Of a stretch of DNA of 29,454 nucleotides, positions 1-7,862 are shown piece after piece. The DNA lies in NCBI GenBank assembly GCA_900545835.1, contig URBB01000007.1:1-29454 (forward strand). The letters run 5' to 3'. The translations under genes and the position numbers were made by a program. The notes beneath the pieces were generated by a model. It did not search any database. It was not told the DNA's origin and worked only from the letters and a program-made list of their open reading frames with translations. This DNA is from an uncultured Collinsella sp. Its GTDB lineage: Bacteria; Actinomycetota; Coriobacteriia; Coriobacteriales; Coriobacteriaceae. Each line of letters begins with the position of its first letter. Within the stretch, counting starts at the first letter, position 1.

Positions 1-176
1 GCGGCGCGCTCGGCTTCGCGACGCCCGCGCGCGCCTTCAGGGCGATGCTCGGGGACGATGCGGCGGCGCTGCTTGACGCCTACGGCGTGGAGGATGTGCC
101 TCTGGCCGAGCTCGACCTGACGCCGGGACTCATCGAGAGGGCGCGCGCCGAGAGGGGCGATGCCCCGCTGGCCTAG
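1..176 (+). CDS. C-terminal fragment of an unrecognised protein
   Basis: The window opens inside a reading frame (codons start at base 3) that runs without a stop for 57 residues to a TAG at 174-176. The fragment is rich in Ala, Leu, Arg and Asp and ends ERGDAPLA. It contains a segment like ATPARAFRAMLG followed by a predicted helix and reads as the helical C-terminus of a cytoplasmic protein. I do not recognise the family, and too little is present to assign a function. A GC-rich hairpin at 308-340 follows and could end its transcript. Codon bias (G/C third positions) supports a real gene. Confidence 0.6.
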   Translation, partial: GALGFATPARAFRAMLGDDAAALLDAYGVEDVPLAELDLTPGLIERARAERGDAPLA

Positions 177-307
177 CCTGAAGGCAAAACGGAATAGACT
201 GACCGACCGTCCGGCTGAGTCTGGGAAGAGGTGCCGGGCGGAGGGCGGAGCATGGCCACCGGACCCATCGAAACACATCTCCACCGTTCCTTCAACTGGG
301 AAAACGG

Positions 308-340
308 CGCCCCCGGACCCCAGGAGGGGCCGCGGGGGCG
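308..340. terminator. GC-rich hairpin, possible bidirectional terminator
   Basis: CGCCCCC (308-314) pairs with GGGGGCG (334-340), and an inner CCCC (318-321) pairs with GGGG (326-329). Rightward there is no T-run after it. Read leftward, the stem is followed by CGTTTTCCC. It could terminate the gene entering from the left, and leftward read-through from the MurT-GatD gene. Confidence 0.4.
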
Positions 341-465
341 TTCAGCTAACTGCGGGAATGGCCTATTTGCTCAATGTGTTCGGCTGAGATCGGAAATCAA
401 CCAAGACGACTTTTAACGGTCTAGATGTTACAGATTGAGACAAACCGCTGGGATGGGTCAAAACC

Positions 466-494
466 ACCACAAAGGTGCCTGTCCCCTTTGTGGT
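466..494 (-). terminator. Hairpin terminator of the MurT-GatD operon, REP-like
   Basis: CCACAAAGG (467-475) pairs with CCTTTGTGG (485-493), with one further A-T pair. Read leftward it lies 10 bases after the MurT-GatD stop codon and is followed by TGGTTTTG, so it fits a weak intrinsic terminator. The leftward loop reads GGGGACAGGCACC, the same core as hairpins at 7803-7831 and 10355-10385. Confidence 0.55.
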
Positions 495-503
495 TGTGAG
501 GTG

Positions 504-2681
504 CTAGGGGAGGAGCTTCATGGCAGCGTCGTGAGCGGTGTGCTCGTAGGTGTCGTCGAGGGGCTTGAGCGGCAGCAGGGCTGTGGCCTGCGCATCGCCG
601 CGGCGCTCGAGGGCGTGCGCGATCAGCCAGTCGGCGAGCTCGGGGTTCTTGGGTAGTGCCGGCCCGTGCAGGTACGTGCCGATGACGCCCTTGTAGATGA
701 GGCCCTCAAAGCCATCGTCGCCGTTGTTGCCGGTGCCCGCGACGACGGACGTTCCGAGCGGCGTGGCCTCTGTATCGAGCAGGGTGCGGCCGCCATGGTT
801 CTCGAATCCCACAAAGGGCTCGGGTGCCAGGTCGGTCTTAACGGCGACGTTGCCGATCAGGCGGTCGGAGCCGCGTACGGTTTCGGCGGCAATGACGCCC
901 AGACCCTCGATGCGATCCTCGCCCATATAGTACGAACGGCCGAGCAGCTGATAGCTGCCACAGATGGCAAGCAGCGAGCCGCCATCCTTAACATAGGCCG
1001 CGACCTTGTCTTTTTGGGCGAGCAGCTCGTGTGCCACAGCTAGCTGGTCGCGGTCGGAGCCGCCACCCATCATGACGATATCGGCATCGGTCAAATCAAG
1101 CGTTTCGCCCATACGGACCTCGTCTACACGCACGGGAATGCCACGCCAGGCGCAGCGGCGTTCGAGCGCGATAACATTGCCGCCGTCGCCGTAGAGGTTA
1201 AGGGCATCGGGGTACAGATAGACGATGCGCAGCGGGCGCGAAAGCTCGACCGGCGCAATATCGGTGGGGACAGCGCTACCATCGGCGCACGGTGCAGCGT
1301 GGGCGGCAACCGTGGCCGCATCGGTGCCTTTGAGTCCGTCGAGTTCTTTGACCAGCGGCGGGAAGGCCGTGTAGTTGGCGACGGCGTAGAAGGTGTCATC
1401 GGCGGCCTCGTCTGCCACGGCGCCGATCGCCTGCGCGACGTCCGAGATAATCGCGGCATCGATGCCGGCGTACTTGAGGCGTACCTGCATGTCGTGCGCA
1501 CGCGTGCCTCCGGCAAAGGCGACAAGACCCGGCGCGTCGGCGATGCGCTCGAAGTCGACATCGTAGATCCACGAGACATCGTGGCCGTCGGCATCGTTAT
1601 CGTTTAGGAAGAAGGCGCAGAGCCTGCCACCTGCCGTTTTAATGGACTGGATCTGGCGATCGAAGCCCACGGGATTCTTGGCCAGGTTGGCCTCGACGGT
1701 GCGGCCGGCAATATCCCAACGGCCCATGCGACCACCTGCTGGCACGTAGGCATCGAGCGTGGGCTGCAGATGCGCCGCGTCCACGCCCAGCTCGTGCGCC
1801 GCAAAGAAGGCGGCGGCAACGTTATAGACCATGTACAGGCCGTTGTAGCGCGTGGCGATGTGCACGGCGGGCGCGTTGGCCTCGGGTCCAAAGGCCAGGT
1901 CAAAGCCGTAGCCGTCGCAGCCGAGCTCAACGCCCGTCACGCGGCGGAGCAGCGCGGGGCGACCCCAGCCGCACGAAGGGCAATGATAGGCGCCCAGCTG
2001 TCCGTACTGCACATAGTCGTATTCCAGCGGGGCGTTGCACTGCGAGCAAAAACGCGAGTCGCTAATGCGGTCGGACTCGGTGCCCGTGGCGCCGTCGATG
2101 CCAAAGGCGATGCTCGTGTTGGGGACGCGCGCGGCGATCGAGGCGCACAGCGGATCGTCGGCGTTGTAGATGAGCGTTGTCGTCGGAGAGAGCTCCAACG
2201 CATGGGCGATGACGTCTTGGGTATGGTCGATCTCGCCGTAGCGGTCTAGCTGGTCGCGGAACAGGTTGAGCAGCACAAAGTACGTCGGCTTGAGCTTGGG
2301 CAGAACGCGTACGGTGTAGAGCTCGTCGCACTCAAAGACGCCCACGCGCTTGCCGCTGCTGGCGTGCTTAAGGCCGCCGCGGGCCTCGAGCAGAGCACCC
2401 ACCACGCCAGGCTCCATATTGTTGCCGGCACGGTTGCACACCACGGTAGCGCCGCTGGCAGCAACGGCGTCAGCGATGAGGTTGGAGGTGGTGGTCTTGC
2501 CATTAGTACCGGTAATCACCACGCTGCGGTCGACAAGGCCGGCGAGGTCGCTCAGCAACTCGGGGTCGATCTTCATGGCGATGCGGCCGGGGAGTACGCC
2601 GCCCTGGCGCTTAAGGATAGAGCGCAGCCCCCAGCGGGCGATATCGCTCGAGGTGCAGGCGAGAGATGAGCGGAAGTTCAT
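504..2681 (-). CDS. murT-gatD: MurT-GatD fusion: lipid II isoglutaminyl synthase, both subunits in one chain
   Basis: The 725-residue product joins two activities normally split between MurT and GatD, which amidate the alpha-carboxyl of D-Glu2 in lipid II to D-isoglutamine. Residues 1-455 are a Mur-ligase-like synthetase: P-loop TGTNGKTTT at 57-65, a four-Cys zinc ribbon (C212, C215, C234, C237), and a C-terminal DUF1727 segment with NDNDADGHDVSWIYD (360-374). After a 25-residue linker, residues 482-725 are a class I glutamine amidotransferase: MMGGGSD near 537-543, nucleophile C574 in AICGSYQLLG, and H672 in GTYLHGP. Summed lengths match the separate proteins (about 440 plus 240). The start follows TTAGGAACGACTTC. 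It is the last gene of a leftward operon, 45 bases after the TPR-like gene. The fusion is seen directly; activity is inferred from family knowledge. Confidence 0.93.
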   Translation of the reverse strand: MNFRSSLACTSSDIARWGLRSILKRQGGVLPGRIAMKIDPELLSDLAGLVDRSVVITGTNGKTTTSNLIADAVAASGATVVCNRAGNNMEPGVVGALLEARGGLKHASSGKRVGVFECDELYTVRVLPKLKPTYFVLLNLFRDQLDRYGEIDHTQDVIAHALELSPTTTLIYNADDPLCASIAARVPNTSIAFGIDGATGTESDRISDSRFCSQCNAPLEYDYVQYGQLGAYHCPSCGWGRPALLRRVTGVELGCDGYGFDLAFGPEANAPAVHIATRYNGLYMVYNVAAAFFAAHELGVDAAHLQPTLDAYVPAGGRMGRWDIAGRTVEANLAKNPVGFDRQIQSIKTAGGRLCAFFLNDNDADGHDVSWIYDVDFERIADAPGLVAFAGGTRAHDMQVRLKYAGIDAAIISDVAQAIGAVADEAADDTFYAVANYTAFPPLVKELDGLKGTDAATVAAHAAPCADGSAVPTDIAPVELSRPLRIVYLYPDALNLYGDGGNVIALERRCAWRGIPVRVDEVRMGETLDLTDADIVMMGGGSDRDQLAVAHELLAQKDKVAAYVKDGGSLLAICGSYQLLGRSYYMGEDRIEGLGVIAAETVRGSDRLIGNVAVKTDLAPEPFVGFENHGGRTLLDTEATPLGTSVVAGTGNNGDDGFEGLIYKGVIGTYLHGPALPKNPELADWLIAHALERRGDAQATALLPLKPLDDTYEHTAHDAAMKLLP

Positions 2682-2726
2682 GAAGTCGTTCCTAACGTGA
2701 ATGACATGGTCGGGGCGATCGCGTCG

Positions 2727-3770
2727 CTAAAAGCCGTAGCGGCGCGCAAATTCCTGGGCGAGCTGCGATACATCTTCGCAGGCGTTGGCCCAGGGGGCAA
2801 AGTCGGGGGTGTCCGAGATAATGCCGTCGGCCTCCCAAACTGCCTGGTGCGAAAGGTCCCAGGGGTCGCGCGGCTCGGGTCGGCAGGGAAGATACGGCGT
2901 CTGGTACATGGGGTTCAGCAAGAAGAACGCGCCACCCTCGCAACGGTTAGCGAACTCACGCAGCGCGCGCGTCGCCGGGCGCATCTTGTTTGTTTTGAAC
3001 AGCAGAATCGTGCGGGCGAGCAGGTACCAAGGAGAGTTTTCGAGTGCGTCTGCCCCCATCTGTTCCTCGAGCTGATGCGCCAGGGCAAAAAAGCCGTCTT
3101 GGTCTTCCAAGCGGGCGAGGGCGAGCAACACGGTGCCTGCGGCCCGAGTGGGATAGCCTTCCGCATTAAGGACGCGGCGGGCGTAGTTGGCAGCAGCGCG
3201 GTAGCGGGCGCTCGCCATGCACAGCTGCGAGATGGCCTCGAGCGTGTGGAGCCACCCGATAAGGGCCGGCTCGCTCACGGTAAGGTCCGCTGCGGTGACA
3301 CCGTCGGCCAAAACATTATTGGCCCAGTAGTGCGGGGCCTCCATATCAAACCCGGGCACGCTCTGTTGCAGGTAGTCGGCCGTGCTCGTCTCGAGCTTCA
3401 TCAGGTCGCCCAGGCAGGCGTCGACGGGCGTGTCCGCTAGGATGATGGCGAGTAGCTGGGCATCGAGGACATATGCATCGACGCGGACGATCTTGAGCAG
3501 CTCATCGCGCATGTCGTCGAACAGGCGGTTGCGCGTCTGCTCAAATTCCTCGTCGCTGCCCATGTCCTCGATGCGATGGAGCTCGTCGAGCAGGTGGCGA
3601 TGAACACCGGCATAGGACAGCAGCGCCTGAGCATGCTCGGACTGCGCATACTTTTGGGGATTCGCACTCATGTCGTTATGGACAAGCTCGCGTGCTGCAT
3701 CGGTGAGCTCGGGGTGCGACGCCAGATAGGTGCGCTCCAAGTAGGCGGGGATGTAGACGCTCGGATCCAT
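2727..3770 (-). CDS. Helical-repeat (TPR-like) protein, function unknown
   Basis: The protein has 347 residues, with no signal peptide or membrane segment, and is predicted almost wholly helical. Ala-rich repeats such as ASARYRAAANYARRVLNAEGYPTRAAGTVL (given in pieces: ASARYRAAANYARRVLN near 201-217, then paired helices) resemble tetratricopeptide repeats. The C-terminal third has an aromatic and proline-rich patch (FFLLNPMYQTPYLPCRPEPR). Its ATG overlaps the upstream stop by one base (TAATG at 3768-3772), so the two genes are probably translationally coupled. It resembles its operon partner in size and character, which suggests a pair. Being upstream of MurT-GatD hints at a link to cell-wall synthesis, but the evidence is position only. 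Function is not assigned. Confidence 0.8.
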   Translation of the reverse strand: MDPSVYIPAYLERTYLASHPELTDAARELVHNDMSANPQKYAQSEHAQALLSYAGVHRHLLDELHRIEDMGSDEEFEQTRNRLFDDMRDELLKIVRVDAYVLDAQLLAIILADTPVDACLGDLMKLETSTADYLQQSVPGFDMEAPHYWANNVLADGVTAADLTVSEPALIGWLHTLEAISQLCMASARYRAAANYARRVLNAEGYPTRAAGTVLLALARLEDQDGFFALAHQLEEQMGADALENSPWYLLARTILLFKTNKMRPATRALREFANRCEGGAFFLLNPMYQTPYLPCRPEPRDPWDLSHQAVWEADGIISDTPDFAPWANACEDVSQLAQEFARRYGF

Positions 3771-4846
3771 TAGAGGTCCCCTCCCTTAAATGGAAGCCCC
3801 TGCTCGGCTGCACGCAGGATGCGCTCGTCGATCTGGGAGCGCACGATGTCGTTGGTGGCGACCCAGGCGGCAAAGCTGGCGTTGTCGGGCGCGCCCAGGC
3901 CCTCCTGTAGCACCGGCGTCGCCTCGGACAGGGCAAGGACGAGCTCATCGGTGGAGCCCACGCCCACGTTGACGCGGGCATAGACGCCATCGGGAAACTC
4001 GGTTTGGAAGTAGAGTGCCTCGGCTGCGTGCGGGCACGAGCGTGCAAGGATGCGCAAGTAGTGCTCGGCACCCTCGTAGTCAGGCTCGCGCCAGGCAGCG
4101 CTCATCAGCGCGATAAGCGTCCACGGGTCCAAGTCGCGCTCCGCATCCTTGGGACGACGGCGCAGCGGCGTGTTGGCGAGATAGGAGACGGAGTGGGCAG
4201 AGCGAAAGCGCTTGAGCTCCTCAGCGGGGTATTCGAGCTTTGCCATGGCGAGCATCGCGGTGTGGCGGACGCCGGCGGGGTCGTTGGGCGCAAAGTCCAA
4301 GCTGCGATTCGCGGCTTCGAGCGACATGCGGTAGCGGCCGCTAATGAGGGCGCGTGACGCAAGGGCGGCAAGCCAGCGCAGGTAGGGGCGGCGCATAAGG
4401 TCGCCTGCGGCCTCGCGCTCGTAGGGGTCCTGCGCCGAGGCGATCTTGAGCGCCAGATCGTGCTCCACCTCGTCGCACTTGGATACCAGATACTGCACGT
4501 ATTCCTCGTTGGATTCGGCGGTGAGCGCCGTCAGCATGCGCTGGGCATCCCAGTTGGCCGGATCGAGCGCGGCTGCCTCGCGAAGCATGTTCTCGGCAGC
4601 GGCCTCTTCTTGCTCTGCCTGGGTATCGTCAGGGATAAAGGGAATGCGGTAGTCGACAGCCTCGACCACCTTGGCAATGAGGTGCCCGGCGCGGTCGCGG
4701 TCGTGCACGATGAGCGGTGCGGGGTTGCGGGTGAATTGTTCCATCAGACGCTCTACGGCGGCACCGTCGGTGAGCGGGATATTGTCGCGGCGCAAGGCCT
4801 CAAGAACGAGGCGATGGCAATCCTCTTGAATGGGGTCGAATGCCAT
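3770..4846 (-). CDS. TPR-like helical protein, first gene of the murT-gatD operon
   Basis: The product is 358 residues from the ATG at 4846, which is preceded by AAAGGAGGCTCC. The frame extends ten codons further upstream, but the ribosome binding site decides for this start. The sequence is soluble and helical. The segment YRMSLEAANRSLDFAPNDP followed by GVRHTAMLAMAKLEYP is a good tetratricopeptide match (amphipathic helix, N/D-P turn, next helix), and further repeats occur around DPANWDAQRMLTAL and EGAEHYLRILARSCP. No enzyme motif is visible. It overlaps the next TPR-like gene by one base. TPR proteins usually act as assembly scaffolds; a partner is not indicated here. Confidence is high that the gene is real and moderate for the repeat class. 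Confidence 0.82.
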   Translation of the reverse strand: MAFDPIQEDCHRLVLEALRRDNIPLTDGAAVERLMEQFTRNPAPLIVHDRDRAGHLIAKVVEAVDYRIPFIPDDTQAEQEEAAAENMLREAAALDPANWDAQRMLTALTAESNEEYVQYLVSKCDEVEHDLALKIASAQDPYEREAAGDLMRRPYLRWLAALASRALISGRYRMSLEAANRSLDFAPNDPAGVRHTAMLAMAKLEYPAEELKRFRSAHSVSYLANTPLRRRPKDAERDLDPWTLIALMSAAWREPDYEGAEHYLRILARSCPHAAEALYFQTEFPDGVYARVNVGVGSTDELVLALSEATPVLQEGLGAPDNASFAAWVATNDIVRSQIDERILRAAEQGLPFKGGDL

Positions 4847-4883
4847 GGAGCCTCCTTTGCTGCGGTTAGGGTTCAAATGTCTC

Positions 4884-4889
4884 TATATA
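4884..4889 (-). promoter_or_regulatory. Possible -10 box of the murT-gatD operon
   Basis: On the lower strand TATATA lies about 40 bases upstream of the TPR gene start, in a locally AT-rich stretch. No good -35 box is visible 16-18 bases further up, so this is a weak call. Confidence 0.3.
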
Positions 4890-5279
4890 AGGTTCTAGTT
4901 TACCCGCATGTGGCACACCGGGGGTGCCGCACTTGGACATGCACCTTTGCACCACGAAGACGGATGTCGCACAAATGTCGGCACCTTGGACGACTGAGTG
5001 GTATCACGGTGCCGCAAACGGTCGATTTTTGGCGGCGAACGGGGCGCATTTTGGAGGGGCACCGTCCTGCCCGGGATATGTGGTCAACCTTGATAAAACG
5101 TTTGCCCAGCTTGGGAGTATGAATGCCCCACAAGGGTCTTCAGGGATAGAAAAAACGTTTCATCATTGTCGGCTTTAGGTGAATAACTGACCAACCAGAA
5201 CGGTAAAATAGTGTTTGTCTGAGCGTTGAGACGTTTAGACATCGCGCATTGTCATCGCCGGCAACGCGCAAAACGGTCC

Positions 5280-5306
5280 TAACGGAGCCAATCGGGTGCT
5301 CCGTTA
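5280..5306 (+). promoter_or_regulatory. Hairpin in the alcohol dehydrogenase leader
   Basis: TAACGGAGC pairs perfectly with GCTCCGTTA across a 9-base loop, 41 bases before the start codon. There is no T-run, so it is not a standard terminator. It may be a protein-binding site or an mRNA-stabilising 5' stem. Confidence 0.35.
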
Positions 5307-5346
5307 TATACGCAAGTCTAAGAGGGGCTTGTTTAGGAGGCACAGT

Positions 5347-6570
5347 ATGGGACGTTTTACCAATCCTCGCGATCTGTACTTTGGTGAGGGCGCTCGCCAC
5401 GAGGTAAAGAACCTCAAGGGCAAGAAGGCCATCATCGTTTCTGGCGGCAGCTCTATGCGCCGCGGCGGGTTCCTGCAGGACGTTGAGGCCGACCTCAAAG
5501 AGGGCGGCTTCGAGGTCAAGCTGTTCGAGGGCGTCGAGTCCGATCCGTCCATCGAGACGGTCATGAAGGGCGCCGAGGCCATGCGCGAGTTCGAGCCCGA
5601 CTGGATTATCGCCATCGGTGGCGGCTCGCCCATCGATGCCGCTAAGGCCATGTGGGTCTTCTACGAGTATCCCGAGGAGTCCTTCGATAACATCATCCAG
5701 CCGTTCAGCTTCCCCGAGCTGCGTCAGAAGGCTCATTTCTGCGCCATCTCCTCTACCTCCGGCACCGCTACCGAGGTCACCGCGTTCTCCGTCATTACCG
5801 ACTACGCCAAGGGCATCAAGTACCCGCTGGCCGACTTCAACATCACCCCTGATGTCGCCATCGTCGACCCCGAGCTCACCTACACCATGCCCGCCAAGCT
5901 GTGCGCTCACACCGGCATGGATGCTCTGACCCACTGCATGGAGGCCTACGTTTCCACCTGCGCCTCTATGTTCACCGACGCCAATGCTCTGCACGGCATC
6001 CGCGAGATCGTCGAGTGGCTGCCCAAGTCCTATGCTGGCGACCATGAGGCCCGTCAGCACATGCACGAGGCTCAGTGCATCGCCGGTATCGCCTTCTCCT
6101 CGGGCCTGCTCGGCATCGTTCACTCCATGGCTCATAAGACCGGTGCTGCCTTCGAGAACGGCCACATCATCCACGGTGCCGCTAACGCCATGTACCTGGG
6201 CAAGGTCATCCAGTGGAACTCCAAGGATCCCCGTGCTGCCGAGCGTTACGCTTACGTGGCCAAGGAGATCCTGCACCTTCCCGGCGAGACCAACGAGGAG
6301 CTCATCGCTGCACTCGTCCAGAAGATTCGCGACCTCAACGACCAGCTCAACATTCCGCAGTCCATCAAGGATTACGCGAATGGTGGCGTGAAGGTCGACG
6401 CCGAGAACCCGCAGATGGTTTCCGAGGAGGAGTTCCTCGCCAAGCTGCCCGAGATCGCCGCGAACGCCGAGCAGGACGCCTGCACGCCCGAGAACCCGCG
6501 TGAGACCAAGGCTGCCGACTTCGAGAAGATCCTCAAGGCCTGCTACTACGACACCGATATCGATTTCTAA
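5347..6570 (+). CDS. Iron-containing alcohol dehydrogenase (AdhE C-terminal type)
   Basis: This 407-residue group III NAD(P)-dependent alcohol dehydrogenase reduces an aldehyde to an alcohol in fermentation; the exact substrate is not readable. The ATG at 5347 follows AGGAGG at 5336-5341, so the longer in-frame extension is rejected. The dinucleotide-binding motif is AIGGGSPIDAAKAMWVFYEY (89-108), which resembles the alcohol dehydrogenase half of AdhE. Expected iron ligands are D192 and H196 (GMDALTH), H259 (GIVHSMAH) and H276 (HGAANAM). The stretch before H276 is about three residues longer than usual for the family. The gene is monocistronic by appearance, with a leader hairpin upstream and a strong terminator downstream. 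Butanol or lactaldehyde reductase are alternative names for this family. Confidence 0.9.
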   Translation: MGRFTNPRDLYFGEGARHEVKNLKGKKAIIVSGGSSMRRGGFLQDVEADLKEGGFEVKLFEGVESDPSIETVMKGAEAMREFEPDWIIAIGGGSPIDAAKAMWVFYEYPEESFDNIIQPFSFPELRQKAHFCAISSTSGTATEVTAFSVITDYAKGIKYPLADFNITPDVAIVDPELTYTMPAKLCAHTGMDALTHCMEAYVSTCASMFTDANALHGIREIVEWLPKSYAGDHEARQHMHEAQCIAGIAFSSGLLGIVHSMAHKTGAAFENGHIIHGAANAMYLGKVIQWNSKDPRAAERYAYVAKEILHLPGETNEELIAALVQKIRDLNDQLNIPQSIKDYANGGVKVDAENPQMVSEEEFLAKLPEIAANAEQDACTPENPRETKAADFEKILKACYYDTDIDF

Positions 6571-6591
6571 TCGACTCTTGTTATCGTAACG

Positions 6592-6632
6592 AGGGGCTCC
6601 GCACGTATCTGTACGGAGCCCCTTTCTTTTTT
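6592..6632 (+). terminator. Strong intrinsic terminator
   Basis: AGGGGCTCCG (6592-6601) pairs with CGGAGCCCCT (6614-6623) and is followed by TTTCTTTTTT. It ends the iron alcohol dehydrogenase transcript but lies only 16 bases before the next start codon, leaving no room for a promoter in between. Confidence 0.9.
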
Positions 6633-6648
6633 AGAGAATGGGATAGTT

Positions 6649-7749
6649 ATGGCTGCAATTTTCAATAGCCCCAGCAAGTACATCCAGGGTCCGGACGAGC
6701 TCGCCAAGCTCGGCTCCTATGTCGAGCCGCTCGGCGCTAAGGCCCTCGTCATCGTGACGCCTTCGGGCAAGAAGCGCGTCGGTGCCAAGATCGAGGGCGG
6801 CTTTGCCGAGGCTAAGGCCGAGCTGCTGTTTGAGGACTTTAACGGCGAGTGCTCCAAGGGCGAGGTCGATCGCTTGGTTGCGCTCGCTCGCGACAACGGT
6901 TGCGACATCATCGTCGGCGTCGGTGGCGGCAAGATCCTCGACACCGCGAAGGCCGTCGCCTACTACCTGGAGTCCCCGGTCATCATTTGCCCCACCATTG
7001 CTTCGACCGATGCCCCGTGCTCGGCGCTTTCGGTGCTTTATACCGATGACGGCCAGTTCGACAAGTATCTCTTCCTTAAGGCAAACCCCAATATCGTCCT
7101 TATGGATACGACGGTTATCGCGGCGAGCCCGGTGCGCCTGACGGTTTCCGGTATGGGCGATGCGCTCGCAACCTATTTCGAGGCCCAGGCGACGCACGAT
7201 GCCGACGGCGGCACCTGCGCTGGCGGCAAGGGCGGCATGGCCGGCCTGGCGCTCGCCAAGCTCTGCTACGAGACGCTTATGGCCGATGGCGTCAAGGCCA
7301 AGGTCGCGCTGGAGAAGGGTGCGCTCACGCCTGCCGTCGAGCATATCATCGAGGCCAATACGCTGCTTTCGGGCATTGGCTTTGAGAGCTCGGGCCTTGC
7401 TGCTGCTCATGCCATCCACAATGGCCTGACGATGCTGCCCGAGTGCCACGGCATGTATCACGGCGAGAAGGTCGCCTTTGGCACTATCGTCCAGCTGGTA
7501 CTCGAGGATGCCCCGACTGAGAAACTCGAGGAAGTCTTGGGCTTCTGCATTGAGCTGGGCCTGCCGGTCACGATGAAGGAACTTGGCGTTGCCGAGCTTA
7601 CACGCGAGCAGGCCATGATTGTTGCCGAGGCCGCCTGCGCGCCCGATGACACTATGTGCAATATGCCGTTTGAGGTGACGCCCGAGATGGTCGCAAACGC
7701 CATCCTGGGTGCCGACGCGCTGGGCCACTACTATCTCATGGATGAGTAA
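6649..7749 (+). CDS. gldA: Glycerol dehydrogenase (GldA type)
   Basis: This 366-residue zinc-dependent polyol dehydrogenase is expected to interconvert glycerol and dihydroxyacetone with NAD in the cytoplasm. The nucleotide-binding motif is VGVGGGKILDTAKAVAYY (89-106), and the signature TIASTDAPCSALSVLY (116-131) is typical of GldA. Metal ligands D171 (GMGDALATYFEA), H254 (AAHAIHNG) and H271 (MYHGEKVAFG) are all present, and the length matches the family. The ribosome binding site is weak (GGGATAGTT). A terminator sits directly in front of the gene, so expression may depend on read-through or on a promoter inside the preceding gene. A paralogue follows at 7863. Related polyol or hydroxyketone substrates are possible. 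Confidence 0.92.
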   Translation: MAAIFNSPSKYIQGPDELAKLGSYVEPLGAKALVIVTPSGKKRVGAKIEGGFAEAKAELLFEDFNGECSKGEVDRLVALARDNGCDIIVGVGGGKILDTAKAVAYYLESPVIICPTIASTDAPCSALSVLYTDDGQFDKYLFLKANPNIVLMDTTVIAASPVRLTVSGMGDALATYFEAQATHDADGGTCAGGKGGMAGLALAKLCYETLMADGVKAKVALEKGALTPAVEHIIEANTLLSGIGFESSGLAAAHAIHNGLTMLPECHGMYHGEKVAFGTIVQLVLEDAPTEKLEEVLGFCIELGLPVTMKELGVAELTREQAMIVAEAACAPDDTMCNMPFEVTPEMVANAILGADALGHYYLMDE

Positions 7750-7763
7750 ATCAAGCTAAGGAA

Positions 7764-7797
7764 GGGGCAAAGCCAGCAGATGGCTTTGCCCCTTTTT
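7764..7797 (+). terminator. Strong intrinsic terminator after gldA
   Basis: GGGGCAAAGCCA pairs with TGGCTTTGCCCC across a short loop and is followed by TTTTT. It lies 14 bases after the gldA stop. Confidence 0.9.
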
Positions 7798-7802
7798 GCT
7801 AT

Positions 7803-7831
7803 GGTGCAAAGGGGGCAGGTTACTTTGCACC
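7803..7831. repeat. REP-like hairpin, GGGGCAGGTTACT loop
   Basis: GGTGCAAAG (7803-7811) pairs with CTTTGCACC (7823-7831). The loop shares a GGG(G/A)CAGGT-ACT core with hairpins at 466-494 (lower strand) and 10355-10385. All three are intergenic and sit within about 60 bases of a gene's end, which is the usual placement of REP elements. Confidence 0.5.
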
Positions 7832-7862
7832 AATCGTTGTTTGATGAAGGGCGGATTCTCGT

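Larger units (their letters stand above)
177..503. other. Intergenic region between convergent genes
   Basis: No convincing gene lies here. The two short rightward frames in this interval lack a usable ribosome binding site and have unusual composition. The stretch holds two hairpins, listed separately: a GC-rich one at 308-340 and one at 466-494 with a GGGGACAGGCACC loop read leftward. They probably end the two convergent transcripts. Confidence 0.6.
4847..5346. other. Divergent intergenic region with promoter elements and an inverted repeat
   Basis: About 500 bases separate the leftward TPR/MurT-GatD operon from the rightward alcohol dehydrogenase, and no plausible gene lies between. Visible features are a TATATA box for the leftward operon (4884-4889), an 8-bp inverted repeat ACGGTGCC/GGCACCGT at 5006-5013 and 5058-5065 enclosing two imperfect copies of an AACGG-n-ATTTTGG unit, an AT-rich stretch with TAAAAT at 5204-5209, and a 9-bp stem TAACGGAGC/GCTCCGTTA at 5280-5306. 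The last lies in the leader of the alcohol dehydrogenase gene and could be regulatory. Confidence 0.5.

Noticed and set aside
435..656. A rightward 73-codon frame before the MurT-GatD stop
   Set aside because: It runs through the terminator hairpin and antisense to MurT-GatD, with no ribosome site.
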